Shown here piece by piece: positions 8,212 to 13,971 of a DNA stretch of 24,023 nucleotides. The DNA is from a virus. A program made the translations under genes and the position numbers. A model generated the notes under the pieces. It did no database searches. It was not told the DNA's origin and saw only the letters and a program-made list of their open reading frames with translations. Every line of letters begins with the position of its first letter. Position 1 is the first letter of the stretch. The stretch lies in the IMG/VR virus record IMGVR_UViG_3300029309_000346, positions 1 to 24,023 of that record; one strand, 5' to 3'.

Positions 8212-8862
8212 TCACACTATTGTTATGTTTCCTACCATAGCACTATGATTAGTACATTGATAGACTAAGGATGTATCACTTGGTTCATGAGGAACGATAA
8301 ACTGTGTCAATCCTGTGGTTGAGTTGTAGTTTTCTGTGACTCCTGTGGTAAATGCGGACCCCCCATTGGATGTCCTAATTTGTAAAGGATGACTACCTAC
8401 GTTAGCCGTATTGTCGATTAGATAAGTGTGACCTTTATAGAAAGTAAAGTTTGGATTATTCCCCGCAGTGGCACCAGGGCCAGTAAAAGTATAAGCCGAT
8501 GAACCGCTCGTACCTGTTGTATATTTAGTAACAGGGCCAGTTGTTTCATCATTTACTCGAATCCACGCTCCACCGTGCGCAAAATATAATCCTCCAGTTG
8601 CATGAACGTGTGCAACCGCTCCATGATATGTCGAAGCACTAGGTAAATCACTTAAAGCAGCGTAGTAAAAAACTATTTTGTTTGCGCCAGAGCTTACATC
8701 TATAATGCCGTTAGAATCTATAAGATCAGTAAGAGTTGATCCATTTCCAAGTGCTGCATATATTTCTGTAAAATTTGCATTTATCTTAGTTGCGCCTGCG
8801 CGAAGGGTGTCACCATTTCCATCGTTTGCGCTGCTTCCTATTCCTACACTTTGTAAAGCCAT
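8212..8862 (-). CDS. Tail/fibre protein with cupredoxin-like C-terminal domain
   Basis: 216 residues. The N-terminus has SANDGNGDTLRAGATKINAN and FTEIYAALGNG, a motif common in structural proteins of T4-like cyanophages. A middle segment, YYAALSDLPSASTYHGAVAH, follows. The C-terminal ~90 residues look like a cupredoxin barrel: HTYLIDNTANVGSHPLQIRT with His158, then VYQCTNHSAMVGNITIV with Cys203, His206 and Met209. That His...Cys-x2-His-x2-Met set is the type-1 copper ligand pattern of plastocyanin-like proteins. It may bind copper or keep only the fold for receptor contact; neither is shown. GAGGGG precedes the ATG. Confidence 0.78.
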   Translation of the reverse strand: MALQSVGIGSSANDGNGDTLRAGATKINANFTEIYAALGNGSTLTDLIDSNGIIDVSSGANKIVFYYAALSDLPSASTYHGAVAHVHATGGLYFAHGGAWIRVNDETTGPVTKYTTGTSGSSAYTFTGPGATAGNNPNFTFYKGHTYLIDNTANVGSHPLQIRTSNGGSAFTTGVTENYNSTTGLTQFIVPHEPSDTSLVYQCTNHSAMVGNITIV

Positions 8863-8865
8863 ATT

Positions 8866-9327
8866 CTACCCCTCGTCAAATGTATCGGATGTTGAATCTA
8901 AAGTAACAGATGTACTGTCGAACCTTGGCGCAATCGAAACTGTTGCGGCTCCCACAGCGCCTGTAGCAGCGACACCTGTAACATTAATTACATCGCTAGT
9001 TCCAGAAACATCAACAGTAACTGTCCCAACCCCACCTTCGGCAACTAAATTATTTCTAGGACTTATTCCTGGGATGTCTTTAAATCCTACAGGATTGAAA
9101 CCATATTGTATTGCTCGTTCAGCGTCTAAGTTTTGTTCTGGTCTAGGGTTCCTTAAAGCTTGAGGATCTGGAAAAGCTTTTGGGGGAAATAACTGTGGAT
9201 GTTTTGGTTCAAACTCATCTGGACCAACTAACGAACCAGTCCATTCAAGACGCATGTCTCGTAATCGATAACGCCGTCCTGATCGATCTGATATGCCGTA
9301 TGCATTTTTTCCAGAAGCAAATGCCAT
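8866..9327 (-). CDS. Putative structural protein with C-terminal TGV repeat
   Basis: 153 residues. The basic N-terminus, MAFASGKNAYGISDRSGRRY, and PxxFxPKHPQLFPPKAFPDP are of a kind I recall in marine phages next to connector genes. From about residue 92 the protein changes character: VAEGGVGTVTVDVSGTSDVI and NVTGVAATGAVGAATVSIAP are units of the same ~22-residue TGVxxTGxVG repeat that makes up the protein at 4020-4847. The tail is Ser/Thr/Asp-rich. The gene seems to be a conserved N-terminal domain fused to a short copy of a shared repeat module. Its role is probably tail or neck attachment, but this is inferred. Coupled to both neighbours. Confidence 0.7.
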   Translation of the reverse strand: MAFASGKNAYGISDRSGRRYRLRDMRLEWTGSLVGPDEFEPKHPQLFPPKAFPDPQALRNPRPEQNLDAERAIQYGFNPVGFKDIPGISPRNNLVAEGGVGTVTVDVSGTSDVINVTGVAATGAVGAATVSIAPRFDSTSVTLDSTSDTFDEG

Positions 9328-9992
9328 TAAACCCTCAAGTATTGAATACTAGGTTGTAGTTTTAAAGGAGTTCGCCCCTCATCCTCATCTGCGGCTCGTT
9401 GAAACTCTTCTTCATAAACCACTTTTAAAAGCTGAGAACGTTCAGGAGCACGTTTCATTGAGATGTAGTAAGCTAACCCCGCCACCATACAAGGAAAGAA
9501 ACGAAAAGGCATATCAGTAGTATTAACAAGAGTGTCTGCATCTTCGATCCTACGAACAAAGTAATATATCAACTGATCAGTAGAGTTTTCTGGAACAGAC
9601 CAAAGGTTTATTACAGGGTCTATTTGCCTGTCAAAATAATACTGACTAGGACGACCTTGTGTGGTTTTATTTGGTATTGTCAGATACTCACCACGACTTA
9701 TCCTTTGTATTGTAAAGTCAGTGTTATCTCTACGAAGAACAACTTCCAAAACATCAACAACATCTGAAGTCAAAGTTTGTTGGGCTTGTCCTGCTGTCAA
9801 AGTAATTGTGCCTTGATTTACAGTCCAAAGATTCAAACCTCTGTTAGCCCAATCTGCAAACATCAAGTTCAAAGACCTACGTGCCGTTTTAGCATCGTAG
9901 CCCGTTCGGACTTCTAATCCGCATCTTTCATATGCTTCCTCAATTATCTCTCCGACATCGAGGTTAAAGTCTCTTGATCCTGATGTTGTCAT
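9327..9992 (-). CDS. Head-tail connector/adaptor protein (P22 gp4-like)
   Basis: 221 residues. The N-terminal helices (VGEIIEEAYERCGLEVRTGY; TARRSLNLMFADWANRGLNL) followed by a beta region (VVDVLEVVLRRDNTDFTIQR; ISRGEYLTIPNKTTQGRPSQ) and a C-terminal helical end (VAGLAYYISMKRAPERSQLL) match the pattern of phage adaptors such as P22 gp4 and T7 gp11. These bind under the portal after packaging and carry the tail. The YYFVRRIEDAD and MPFRFFPC stretches are typical. The family call rests on this pattern and on gene order. The stop overlaps the next start (TAATG). Confidence 0.7.
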   Translation of the reverse strand: MTTSGSRDFNLDVGEIIEEAYERCGLEVRTGYDAKTARRSLNLMFADWANRGLNLWTVNQGTITLTAGQAQQTLTSDVVDVLEVVLRRDNTDFTIQRISRGEYLTIPNKTTQGRPSQYYFDRQIDPVINLWSVPENSTDQLIYYFVRRIEDADTLVNTTDMPFRFFPCMVAGLAYYISMKRAPERSQLLKVVYEEEFQRAADEDEGRTPLKLQPSIQYLRV

Positions 9993-9996
9993 TGTA

Positions 9997-10155
9997 TCAA
10001 CTCATATGTGGGTTCTGGTTTGTTTTGGTTACAACTGCACCACCGTTTTTATAGCCCATGTTGTCCAAAGCCTTTTGTGCTTTTGGGTTAGTTTTTGCCT
10101 CTTCACGGAGAGCTTTGATACCCTCATTTGGTGCTTCTTTATTTTTATTTTCCAT
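9997..10155 (-). CDS. Small Lys-rich protein with KNGG motif
   Basis: 52 residues from the ATG at 10155, chosen for the perfect AGGAGG six bases upstream. It reads MENKNKEAPNEGIKALREEA, a probable helix with KTNPKAQKALDNMG, and then YKNGGAVVTKTNQNPHMS. The YKNGG element echoes the M-K-N-G-G units of the repeat protein at 10840-11109, and the gene follows the same cluster of small basic proteins. Function unknown; a structural or DNA-binding role is only a guess from company and charge. Confidence 0.62.
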   Translation of the reverse strand: MENKNKEAPNEGIKALREEAKTNPKAQKALDNMGYKNGGAVVTKTNQNPHMS

Positions 10156-10834
10156 CGTTGTCCTCCTGATTGTAAAGATTATCAAAAACTCTATTCACAT
10201 CCAATGTATAATCTAAATCACTTTTTGAATAGTGTATATGTTGTGAAGGTCTGAAGTCTGGTGCACCCTCACCCACCGCAAACCAAGCAGGATGTGTAAC
10301 TCTTACTCGATTGTTTGGTAACGCTACTATGTTTCCTGTCCATTCTCCGGCATCTAACAGCTGCATAACATGGCTTTGTTTATGTTGTGCAGGGTCATCT
10401 GCGATTTCACTGTTGGTATAGTCTACAGTAAACAGATACTTGGCAGGAAACATTTCGCCGTTTATTTTGGCTAACCATGGGCATGGTGTAGCTCTGTCTA
10501 AGACGTACACGGAATGGTAATGAGAAGCACAATCCCAAGGCTGTGCATCATGTGTTGCCATTGGTTCAGGCCATTCTTCCAAAGGAATGTCGGCAACCAA
10601 ACCTGTTATGGGCATTCTTGCCCACATTGCACCACCGTGAACGGTATCTTCTTCTTCACCCTCCGCCTCGCAACCAGTAAAGATTACTTGAAAACTAAGG
10701 GATCTATTAGGAATGGTTGTTACGGCAACAACCATAGCATGAAGAAACTCACCGTGATACTGCTCATGATTATGTGTGTATTCACGACGAACCCATGCCT
10801 TAAAATAAGGAATATTACTTTGTAGGTATGACAT
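10145..10834 (-). CDS. Conserved hypothetical, 229 residues
   Basis: A soluble protein, rich in Trp, His and Pro: MSYLQSNIPYFKAWVRREYT, HNHEQYHGEFLHAMVVAVTT, then HGGAMWARMPITGLVADIPL and HYHSVYVLDRATPCPWLAKI. The regular mix of strands and aromatic residues suggests one folded domain, possibly beta-rich. I recall close relatives in uncultured marine phages, where it is one of the better conserved proteins, but no function is known. It lies between the basic repeat protein and the connector genes, which makes a virion or head-completion role plausible. The ribosome-binding site is weak. It overlaps the following 52-residue gene by 11 nt. Confidence 0.72.
   Translation of the reverse strand: MSYLQSNIPYFKAWVRREYTHNHEQYHGEFLHAMVVAVTTIPNRSLSFQVIFTGCEAEGEEEDTVHGGAMWARMPITGLVADIPLEEWPEPMATHDAQPWDCASHYHSVYVLDRATPCPWLAKINGEMFPAKYLFTVDYTNSEIADDPAQHKQSHVMQLLDAGEWTGNIVALPNNRVRVTHPAWFAVGEGAPDFRPSQHIHYSKSDLDYTLDVNRVFDNLYNQEDNDGK
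10162..10167 (-). promoter_or_regulatory. Ribosome-binding site fixing start at 10155
   Basis: AGGAGG on the minus strand lies six bases before the ATG at 10155. This favours the shorter reading of that gene over one starting at 10185. Confidence 0.75.
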
Positions 10835-10839
10835 TATGG

Positions 10840-11109
10840 TTAGAAGATCCTCACAGGCTTCACACCACCAACTTTACCACCTTTTTGCATTCCCTTGGGT
10901 TTGGCTTTACCGCCATTCCTCATTCCCTTGGGCTTAGACACGCCACCGTTTCTCATTCCCTTGGGTTTGGCTTTACCGCCGTTCTTCATCCCCTTGGGCT
11001 TAGACACGCCACCGTTCTTCATTCCCTTGGGTTTGGCTTTACCGCCGTTCTTCATTCCCTTGGGTTTAGTCTTGCCACCGTTTCTGTAGCCTTTTTTCTT
11101 TTTAGTCAT
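10840..11109 (-). CDS. Tandem 11-residue repeat, Lys/Gly-rich protein
   Basis: 89 residues, almost wholly repetitive. After MTKKKKGYR come six units of 11 residues with the pattern N-G-G-(KA/KT/VS)-K-P-K-G-M-(K/R/Q), then KGGKVGGVKPVRIF. The KA and VS forms alternate in the middle, giving a partly 22-residue superunit. There are no acidic residues, so it is very basic and probably disordered. Similar compact basic proteins may condense or contact DNA in the head, but this is inference. AAAGGAG is well placed before the ATG. The end shares VRIF with the upstream neighbour. Confidence 0.72.
   Translation of the reverse strand: MTKKKKGYRNGGKTKPKGMKNGGKAKPKGMKNGGVSKPKGMKNGGKAKPKGMRNGGVSKPKGMRNGGKAKPKGMQKGGKVGGVKPVRIF
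10885..11082 (-). repeat. Six tandem 33-bp coding repeats
   Basis: Residues 10-75 of the protein at 10840-11109 come from six near-identical 33-bp units (plus-strand core CATTCCCTTGGGTTTGGC). Two unit types alternate, so a 66-bp period is also visible. They keep the reading frame, so copy-number change by slippage would alter length without a frameshift. Confidence 0.9.
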
Positions 11110-11121
11110 TTAAATCTCCTT

Positions 11122-11355
11122 TCAAAAGATTCTTACTACACCACCAGTTGCTTTCTTTTGTTTCCAACTGATACGTTTTGATGATTTCTTTTTCCTTGCA
11201 GCGGATGTACATTGTGCCATGGTAGGGCGACAAGCAGGATATCCTTTTCGTTTTTCACCTTTTTGACGACCACAAGGCTTTCCAGTCTTGCAATCCACCC
11301 ATCCAGTGCCCTTGTTTTGGGAAAACCATTCTCGCAAAGAATTTTTTTTCGCCAT
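11122..11355 (-). CDS. Small Cys4 basic protein ending GGVVRIF
   Basis: 77 residues from the ATG at 11355, which overlaps the previous stop (TGATG) with AAGGA seven bases upstream. The N-terminus, LREWFSQNKGTGWVDCKTGK, leads to four cysteines at 22, 28, 42 and 49 (C-x5-C-x13-C-x6-C), a plausible zinc knuckle. A basic stretch follows, AARKKKSSKRISWKQKK, and the end is ATGGVVRIF. The WVDCKTGKPCGR...YPACRPT core is one I recall in other marine phages without a function. The final GGVVRIF is shared with the next gene (GGVKPVRIF), which suggests a common tail signal. Confidence 0.72.
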   Translation of the reverse strand: MAKKNSLREWFSQNKGTGWVDCKTGKPCGRQKGEKRKGYPACRPTMAQCTSAARKKKSSKRISWKQKKATGGVVRIF

Positions 11356-11633
11356 CAAAATGTCCTTGTTCGTTTACGACGAGACTCTTCAACTTGACCG
11401 CATCCGGCAGCTATAACTCCACCAGGGGCATACTGCTGCATTGCGGTGCGTTTTGGATTGTCTACTGAGGCTATGATTCCACCTTCAGCTTTCTTGGCAG
11501 AGTTACCCCAGTTCTTGGCTCCAACTTTTCTACACTTAGAAAGTGCCCCTGAAGCGTATGCGCTTGGCCATACTTTGTAACGGCTTTTTACTTTGTGATA
11601 ACAAGCGTCTTTTTTTGTCTTTTTCTTTGCCAT
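11355..11633 (-). CDS. Small basic Cys/GG protein with aromatic tail
   Basis: 92 residues. The N-terminal half carries a motif I recall from many marine phages, DACYHKVKSRYKVWPSAYAS followed by GALSKCRKVGAKNWG, with Cys11 and Cys34 possibly forming a metal site or helical hairpin. The C-terminal half has two Gly-Gly repeats, AEGGIIASVDNPKR and APGGVIAAGCGQVE, and ends RRKRTRTF. The name of this conserved domain is not certain to me. It starts at a TAATG overlap with AAGGGG upstream. Strong positive charge suggests binding of DNA or of an acidic partner. Virion association is inferred from its neighbours. Confidence 0.72.
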   Translation of the reverse strand: MAKKKTKKDACYHKVKSRYKVWPSAYASGALSKCRKVGAKNWGNSAKKAEGGIIASVDNPKRTAMQQYAPGGVIAAGCGQVEESRRKRTRTF

Positions 11634-11866
11634 TAGTTATCCCCTTCGATGGAGGCTTGGATACTTGCTGTCGCATCTGCGCCCTCGAGATTGCCATATC
11701 TAATCTCCATTTGAGTTTTCATAAAGTCAATTTGTGAAGCCATAACTTCTGTTCTCTTGTCTACAGCGATTAAAGTCTTTGTAACCCAATCAGCCCAACT
11801 GTAGCCAATACCCCCAACACCGAGTATAAAAGCTGTTATAAGAGCTATCGTGACTTGTTTATTCAT
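11633..11866 (-). CDS. Small one-TM protein with external coil
   Basis: 77 residues from the ATG at 11866; a GTG at 11875/11878 in the same frame is possible. The N-terminus, MNKQVTIALITAFILGVGGI, is a single membrane span or uncleaved signal. It is followed by WADWVTKTLIAVDKRTEV and a helical, mildly acidic tail (MASQIDFMKTQMEIRYGNLE). The layout resembles small phage membrane proteins with a periplasmic or cytoplasmic coil. It interrupts a run of basic soluble proteins and overlaps both neighbours by a few bases. Function unknown. Confidence 0.65.
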   Translation of the reverse strand: MNKQVTIALITAFILGVGGIGYSWADWVTKTLIAVDKRTEVMASQIDFMKTQMEIRYGNLEGADATASIQASIEGDN

Positions 11867-11871
11867 TTTAA

Positions 11872-12117
11872 TCACCACATCTTACAAGACCAGTACTTGG
11901 CCTTTAATTTATCAAGGGTGCCTTTATCACAACCGTGACGAGCACGAAAAGACTTACGACGTTTTGGGTTTGATTTCTTAATAGTCATATTGGCGTCCCC
12001 AAATCGAACTATCTTTTCCTTACCCTTGTCACACGCTTTAACAACAAACTTCTTGCCGCCAGAAACCTGACGTTTTGGTTTGTTGCACTTCATTTTGTCT
12101 TTATCGATCTTAGCCAT
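11872..12117 (-). CDS. Small Cys-containing basic protein (possible zinc site)
   Basis: 81 residues, strongly basic. Two lysine-rich segments flank a conserved-looking core: KKFVVKACDKGKEKIVRFGD, then RRKSFRARHGCD and a final YWSCKMW. Cys11, Cys29, His61, Cys63 and Cys78 could bind a metal. The RFGDxNM...RRKSFRARHGCD...YWSC signature recurs in marine phages as a stand-alone protein and, in related form, near other structural genes; its function is unknown to me. It is the first gene after a terminator and has only a weak ribosome-binding site (GAGAG), so how it is expressed is unclear. The end overlaps a TGA with the next gene's upstream region. Confidence 0.72.
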   Translation of the reverse strand: MAKIDKDKMKCNKPKRQVSGGKKFVVKACDKGKEKIVRFGDANMTIKKSNPKRRKSFRARHGCDKGTLDKLKAKYWSCKMW

Positions 12118-12128
12118 TTTACTCTCAG

Positions 12129-12156
12129 AAAAAACGGCGGCTCTTACACCGCCGTT
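12129..12156 (-). terminator. Intrinsic terminator after the gene at 12160-12432
   Basis: On the minus strand AACGGCGG-TGTAAGAG-CCGCCGTT is a perfect 8-bp GC-rich stem with an 8-base loop running into TTTTTT. It lies three bases after the stop codon and 11 bases before the next ATG. Confidence 0.92.
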
Positions 12157-12159
12157 GCT

Positions 12160-12432
12160 TTAACCAAAGAATCCAGTGATTGAGTCGATGTTGGTAAGCG
12201 TCACATGACACTCATCATCAAAGATCATACCATGATCTGGAATAGTAATCTGGTTATCATCGCTTTGATGAAAGACCATAGATAATTGTGTCGCTCCGCC
12301 ACTACCGTTTTTGAACACAACCGCAGGAGAACCGCTACCCGCAGTCTTCACATAAAATGCTTTTAGTCTAGTTCGACCACCCTGTAGTGTGCCAGTCGCC
12401 GTAGCTGTCTTTGCAAAAATAGAAGCAGCCAT
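12160..12432 (-). CDS. Small putative virion protein
   Basis: 90 residues with an alternating beta pattern and few charges: MAASIFAKTATATGTLQGGR, then FYVKTAGSGSPAVVFKNGSG, and MVFHQSDDNQITIPDHGMIF. The size and composition match small capsid or tail accessory proteins that I recall from marine phages, with a conserved GTLxGGRTRLKxxYxKTA centre. AGGAGG precedes the ATG. The stop is followed after three bases by a strong terminator, so this gene closes its transcription block. Confidence 0.7.
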   Translation of the reverse strand: MAASIFAKTATATGTLQGGRTRLKAFYVKTAGSGSPAVVFKNGSGGATQLSMVFHQSDDNQITIPDHGMIFDDECHVTLTNIDSITGFFG

Positions 12433-12444
12433 AGTGCCCTCCTA

Positions 12445-12906
12445 TTAGCCAAGGTTATTGTTTTGAGCATACAGAATAGTAACGCGAACTTCACCCGCAT
12501 TTGTTGCAGCAGAAGCAGTGACCGTTAAACGAATGTCCGCTGTTCCTGTGTCTTCCCACGCTAACGTACCACCAGATTCGGTAGTTGGATATTTACGTCC
12601 TGCTGTGGTTCCAATTCCAAATGTGTTCACAAGAGTTGCTGCACCACCAACAGTGTCTCCAACACTTATATTTGTAGCTCCACTTGCTGCTGTAATAACG
12701 TCAAGCACACAATCGATAATCTGTGAATTTGCAGGAATAACAACGTCTGTGACTTGTGCAGCTAATGCACCACCAGACAGATCTGCTGCAAATGTCTGAG
12801 ACATTACTACTTGACCAGTGTTTTTGATGTTTGAACCAAGGGTTGTACCCGTAGTTTCTTTGATGGTTCCTGCTTTAATAGGACCAGAAAAAGTTGTCGT
12901 ACCCAT
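12445..12906 (-). CDS. Putative structural protein after the capsid gene
   Basis: 153 residues from the ATG at 12906, preferred because of AGGAG six bases upstream; the longer reading would begin inside the terminator hairpin. It is Thr/Ala/Gly-rich and beta-like: MGTTTFSGPIKAGTIKETTG, then VTDVVIPANSQIIDCVLDVI, and an end of EVRVTILYAQNNNLG. Proteins with this GPIKAGTIxxTTG opening occur next to capsid genes in other marine phages, as I recall. A decoration or other head-surface role is inferred. It begins a new block after the capsid terminator. Confidence 0.72.
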   Translation of the reverse strand: MGTTTFSGPIKAGTIKETTGTTLGSNIKNTGQVVMSQTFAADLSGGALAAQVTDVVIPANSQIIDCVLDVITAASGATNISVGDTVGGAATLVNTFGIGTTAGRKYPTTESGGTLAWEDTGTADIRLTVTASAATNAGEVRVTILYAQNNNLG

Positions 12907-12912
12907 GTCGAT

Positions 12913-12917
12913 CTCCT
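12913..12917 (-). promoter_or_regulatory. Ribosome-binding site fixing start at 12906
   Basis: AGGAG on the minus strand lies six bases before the ATG at 12906. It supports that start over a longer in-frame reading from 13014, which would run through the terminator region. Confidence 0.75.
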
Positions 12918-12930
12918 GTCTTGGGTTAGT

Positions 12931-12949
12931 CAGTCGCCCCATGCGACTG
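12931..12949 (-). repeat. 7-bp inverted repeat in the leader of the gene at 12906
   Basis: CAGTCGC-ATGGG-GCGACTG on the minus strand is a perfect 7-bp stem with a 5-base loop, ending 24 bases before the ATG at 12906. Its 3' arm contains GGGGCGACT, which is identical to the 5' arm of the capsid terminator. It may be part of an RNA-structure control of the downstream gene; no function is shown. Confidence 0.6.
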
Positions 12950-12978
12950 TCAGGGATGTTAACAAGATAACTTACTTT

Positions 12979-13012
12979 TAAACAAAAAGAAAGGGGCAAC
13001 CGAAGTCGCCCC
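12979..13012 (-). terminator. Intrinsic terminator after the capsid gene
   Basis: On the minus strand the sequence GGGGCGACTTCGGTTGCCCC (13012-12993) forms an 8-bp stem with one G-U pair and a very stable UUCG loop, followed directly by TTTCTTTTTGTTT. This is a textbook rho-independent terminator placed just after the capsid stop codon. Confidence 0.92.
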
Positions 13013-13022
13013 AATCATACTC

Positions 13023-13036
13023 GGAGGTAAACCCCC
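13023..13036 (-). other. Minor hairpin between capsid stop and terminator
   Basis: GGGGGTTTACCTCC on the minus strand can form a 5-bp stem with one G-U pair and a TTTA loop. It is weak and may only protect the 3' end of the capsid mRNA. Confidence 0.35.
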
Positions 13037-13047
13037 TATATCATGTA

Positions 13048-13959
13048 TTAAGCTCCAGGGGAACCAAATACACAACGTGGGTCGCTGAAGCCGAAGCTGT
13101 AACGCTCCCGAGCTTTATAGCGCATATTACCTGTGTCGAAGTCTGCTTCCATGCCAGTTGACATTGGAGTTCTTTCGAAATGTACAAAACCTCGAGGGGC
13201 ATCTGTCAAGATAAAGAATGCATCTGGATCAGTTAGGAAGTCGTTAACGGCGTAACCGTTTGGCAACATACCCATTGATCGTAGTGCGTTCACATCATTG
13301 TCAGCCGTACCAACACGAAGGTTAGATACCATCAGACGCTCTGCAACAAATTGCAATTGTCTTGGAACTAAAAGTTTCAAACCACGTAATGCAATTTTAA
13401 GACCACGCTCATCTACAAAGCCTGCGATACTTATAAGAAAATCTTCAAGAGATGTTTCGTTTAAGTCAGAGGCAGTTGCAGGTTCGTTGGCAAACGTACC
13501 ACCACTTGTGAGTGGGTGGTCAGTTGCACACAATGCTTTGCCGTCACCACCCGCAGAAGCGCCTGCGGTGAATGCATTGTTAAGAACCGCAGCGGCCTTA
13601 ACTTGCTTTGTGTGTGCCATTGAACGAGCCAACGCACGAGTATAACGTGAACCAAGACGATCATATAGATTGTCTTCGATAGCTTCCTCAGTGATTGAGA
13701 ATGCCAACGCTATTGTTTCGTGGTTGTAACGAGCAGTGTATGCTTCGTTAGCGTCGTCAAAATTTACCGCCGCACCCTCTGATTTAGTAGGTGCGGATTG
13801 GAAACCTGACAACATCACTTCTTCTTCAAATGCTCGATCTGAAGCTTCCGTGACGTAGATCTCTGTATGTTGGTTTTCGTACCTGTCGTACTCCATACCA
13901 AACAAAGCGTTGAGACCTGGTTCCAACTCTTTCGCTAGTTGTGCGCGAGATATAGCCAT
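13048..13959 (-). CDS. Major capsid protein (HK97-fold)
   Basis: 303 residues, the usual size for an HK97-fold capsid protein without a protease-cleaved delta domain. The N-terminus (MAISRAQLAKELEPGLNALF) is helical. The spine-like region runs ETIALAFSITEEAIEDNLYD, LGSRYTRALARSMAHTKQVK, and the A-domain-like part includes DERGLKIALRGLKLLVPRQL and FFILTDAPRGF. The end, RERYSFGFSDPRCVFG, is typical of this family in marine phages. It assembles the icosahedral head with the scaffold encoded upstream. A strong AAGGAG precedes the ATG. A terminator follows the stop by about 35 bases, consistent with a high-level transcript that ends after this gene. Confidence 0.9.
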   Translation of the reverse strand: MAISRAQLAKELEPGLNALFGMEYDRYENQHTEIYVTEASDRAFEEEVMLSGFQSAPTKSEGAAVNFDDANEAYTARYNHETIALAFSITEEAIEDNLYDRLGSRYTRALARSMAHTKQVKAAAVLNNAFTAGASAGGDGKALCATDHPLTSGGTFANEPATASDLNETSLEDFLISIAGFVDERGLKIALRGLKLLVPRQLQFVAERLMVSNLRVGTADNDVNALRSMGMLPNGYAVNDFLTDPDAFFILTDAPRGFVHFERTPMSTGMEADFDTGNMRYKARERYSFGFSDPRCVFGSPGA

Positions 13960-13971
13960 AAGTCAGTCTCC

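Noticed and set aside
10885-11082. Repeat array considered as CRISPR
   Set aside because: There are no unique spacers, the period is 33 bp with two alternating types, and the reading frame is kept through all units.
10828-11181. Plus-strand frame with HSLGF-type repeats
   Set aside because: It is the mirror of the 33-bp coding repeats of the minus-strand basic protein, and it crosses two gene boundaries.
12445-13014. Longer reading of the gene at 12906, starting at 13014 (MGRLRLPLSF)
   Set aside because: It would begin inside the capsid terminator and ignore the well-placed AGGAG before 12906.
12907-13047. Promoter in the gap after the capsid gene
   Set aside because: I saw no pair of -35/-10-like boxes at correct spacing on the minus strand that I could defend; the phage's own polymerase signals are unknown.
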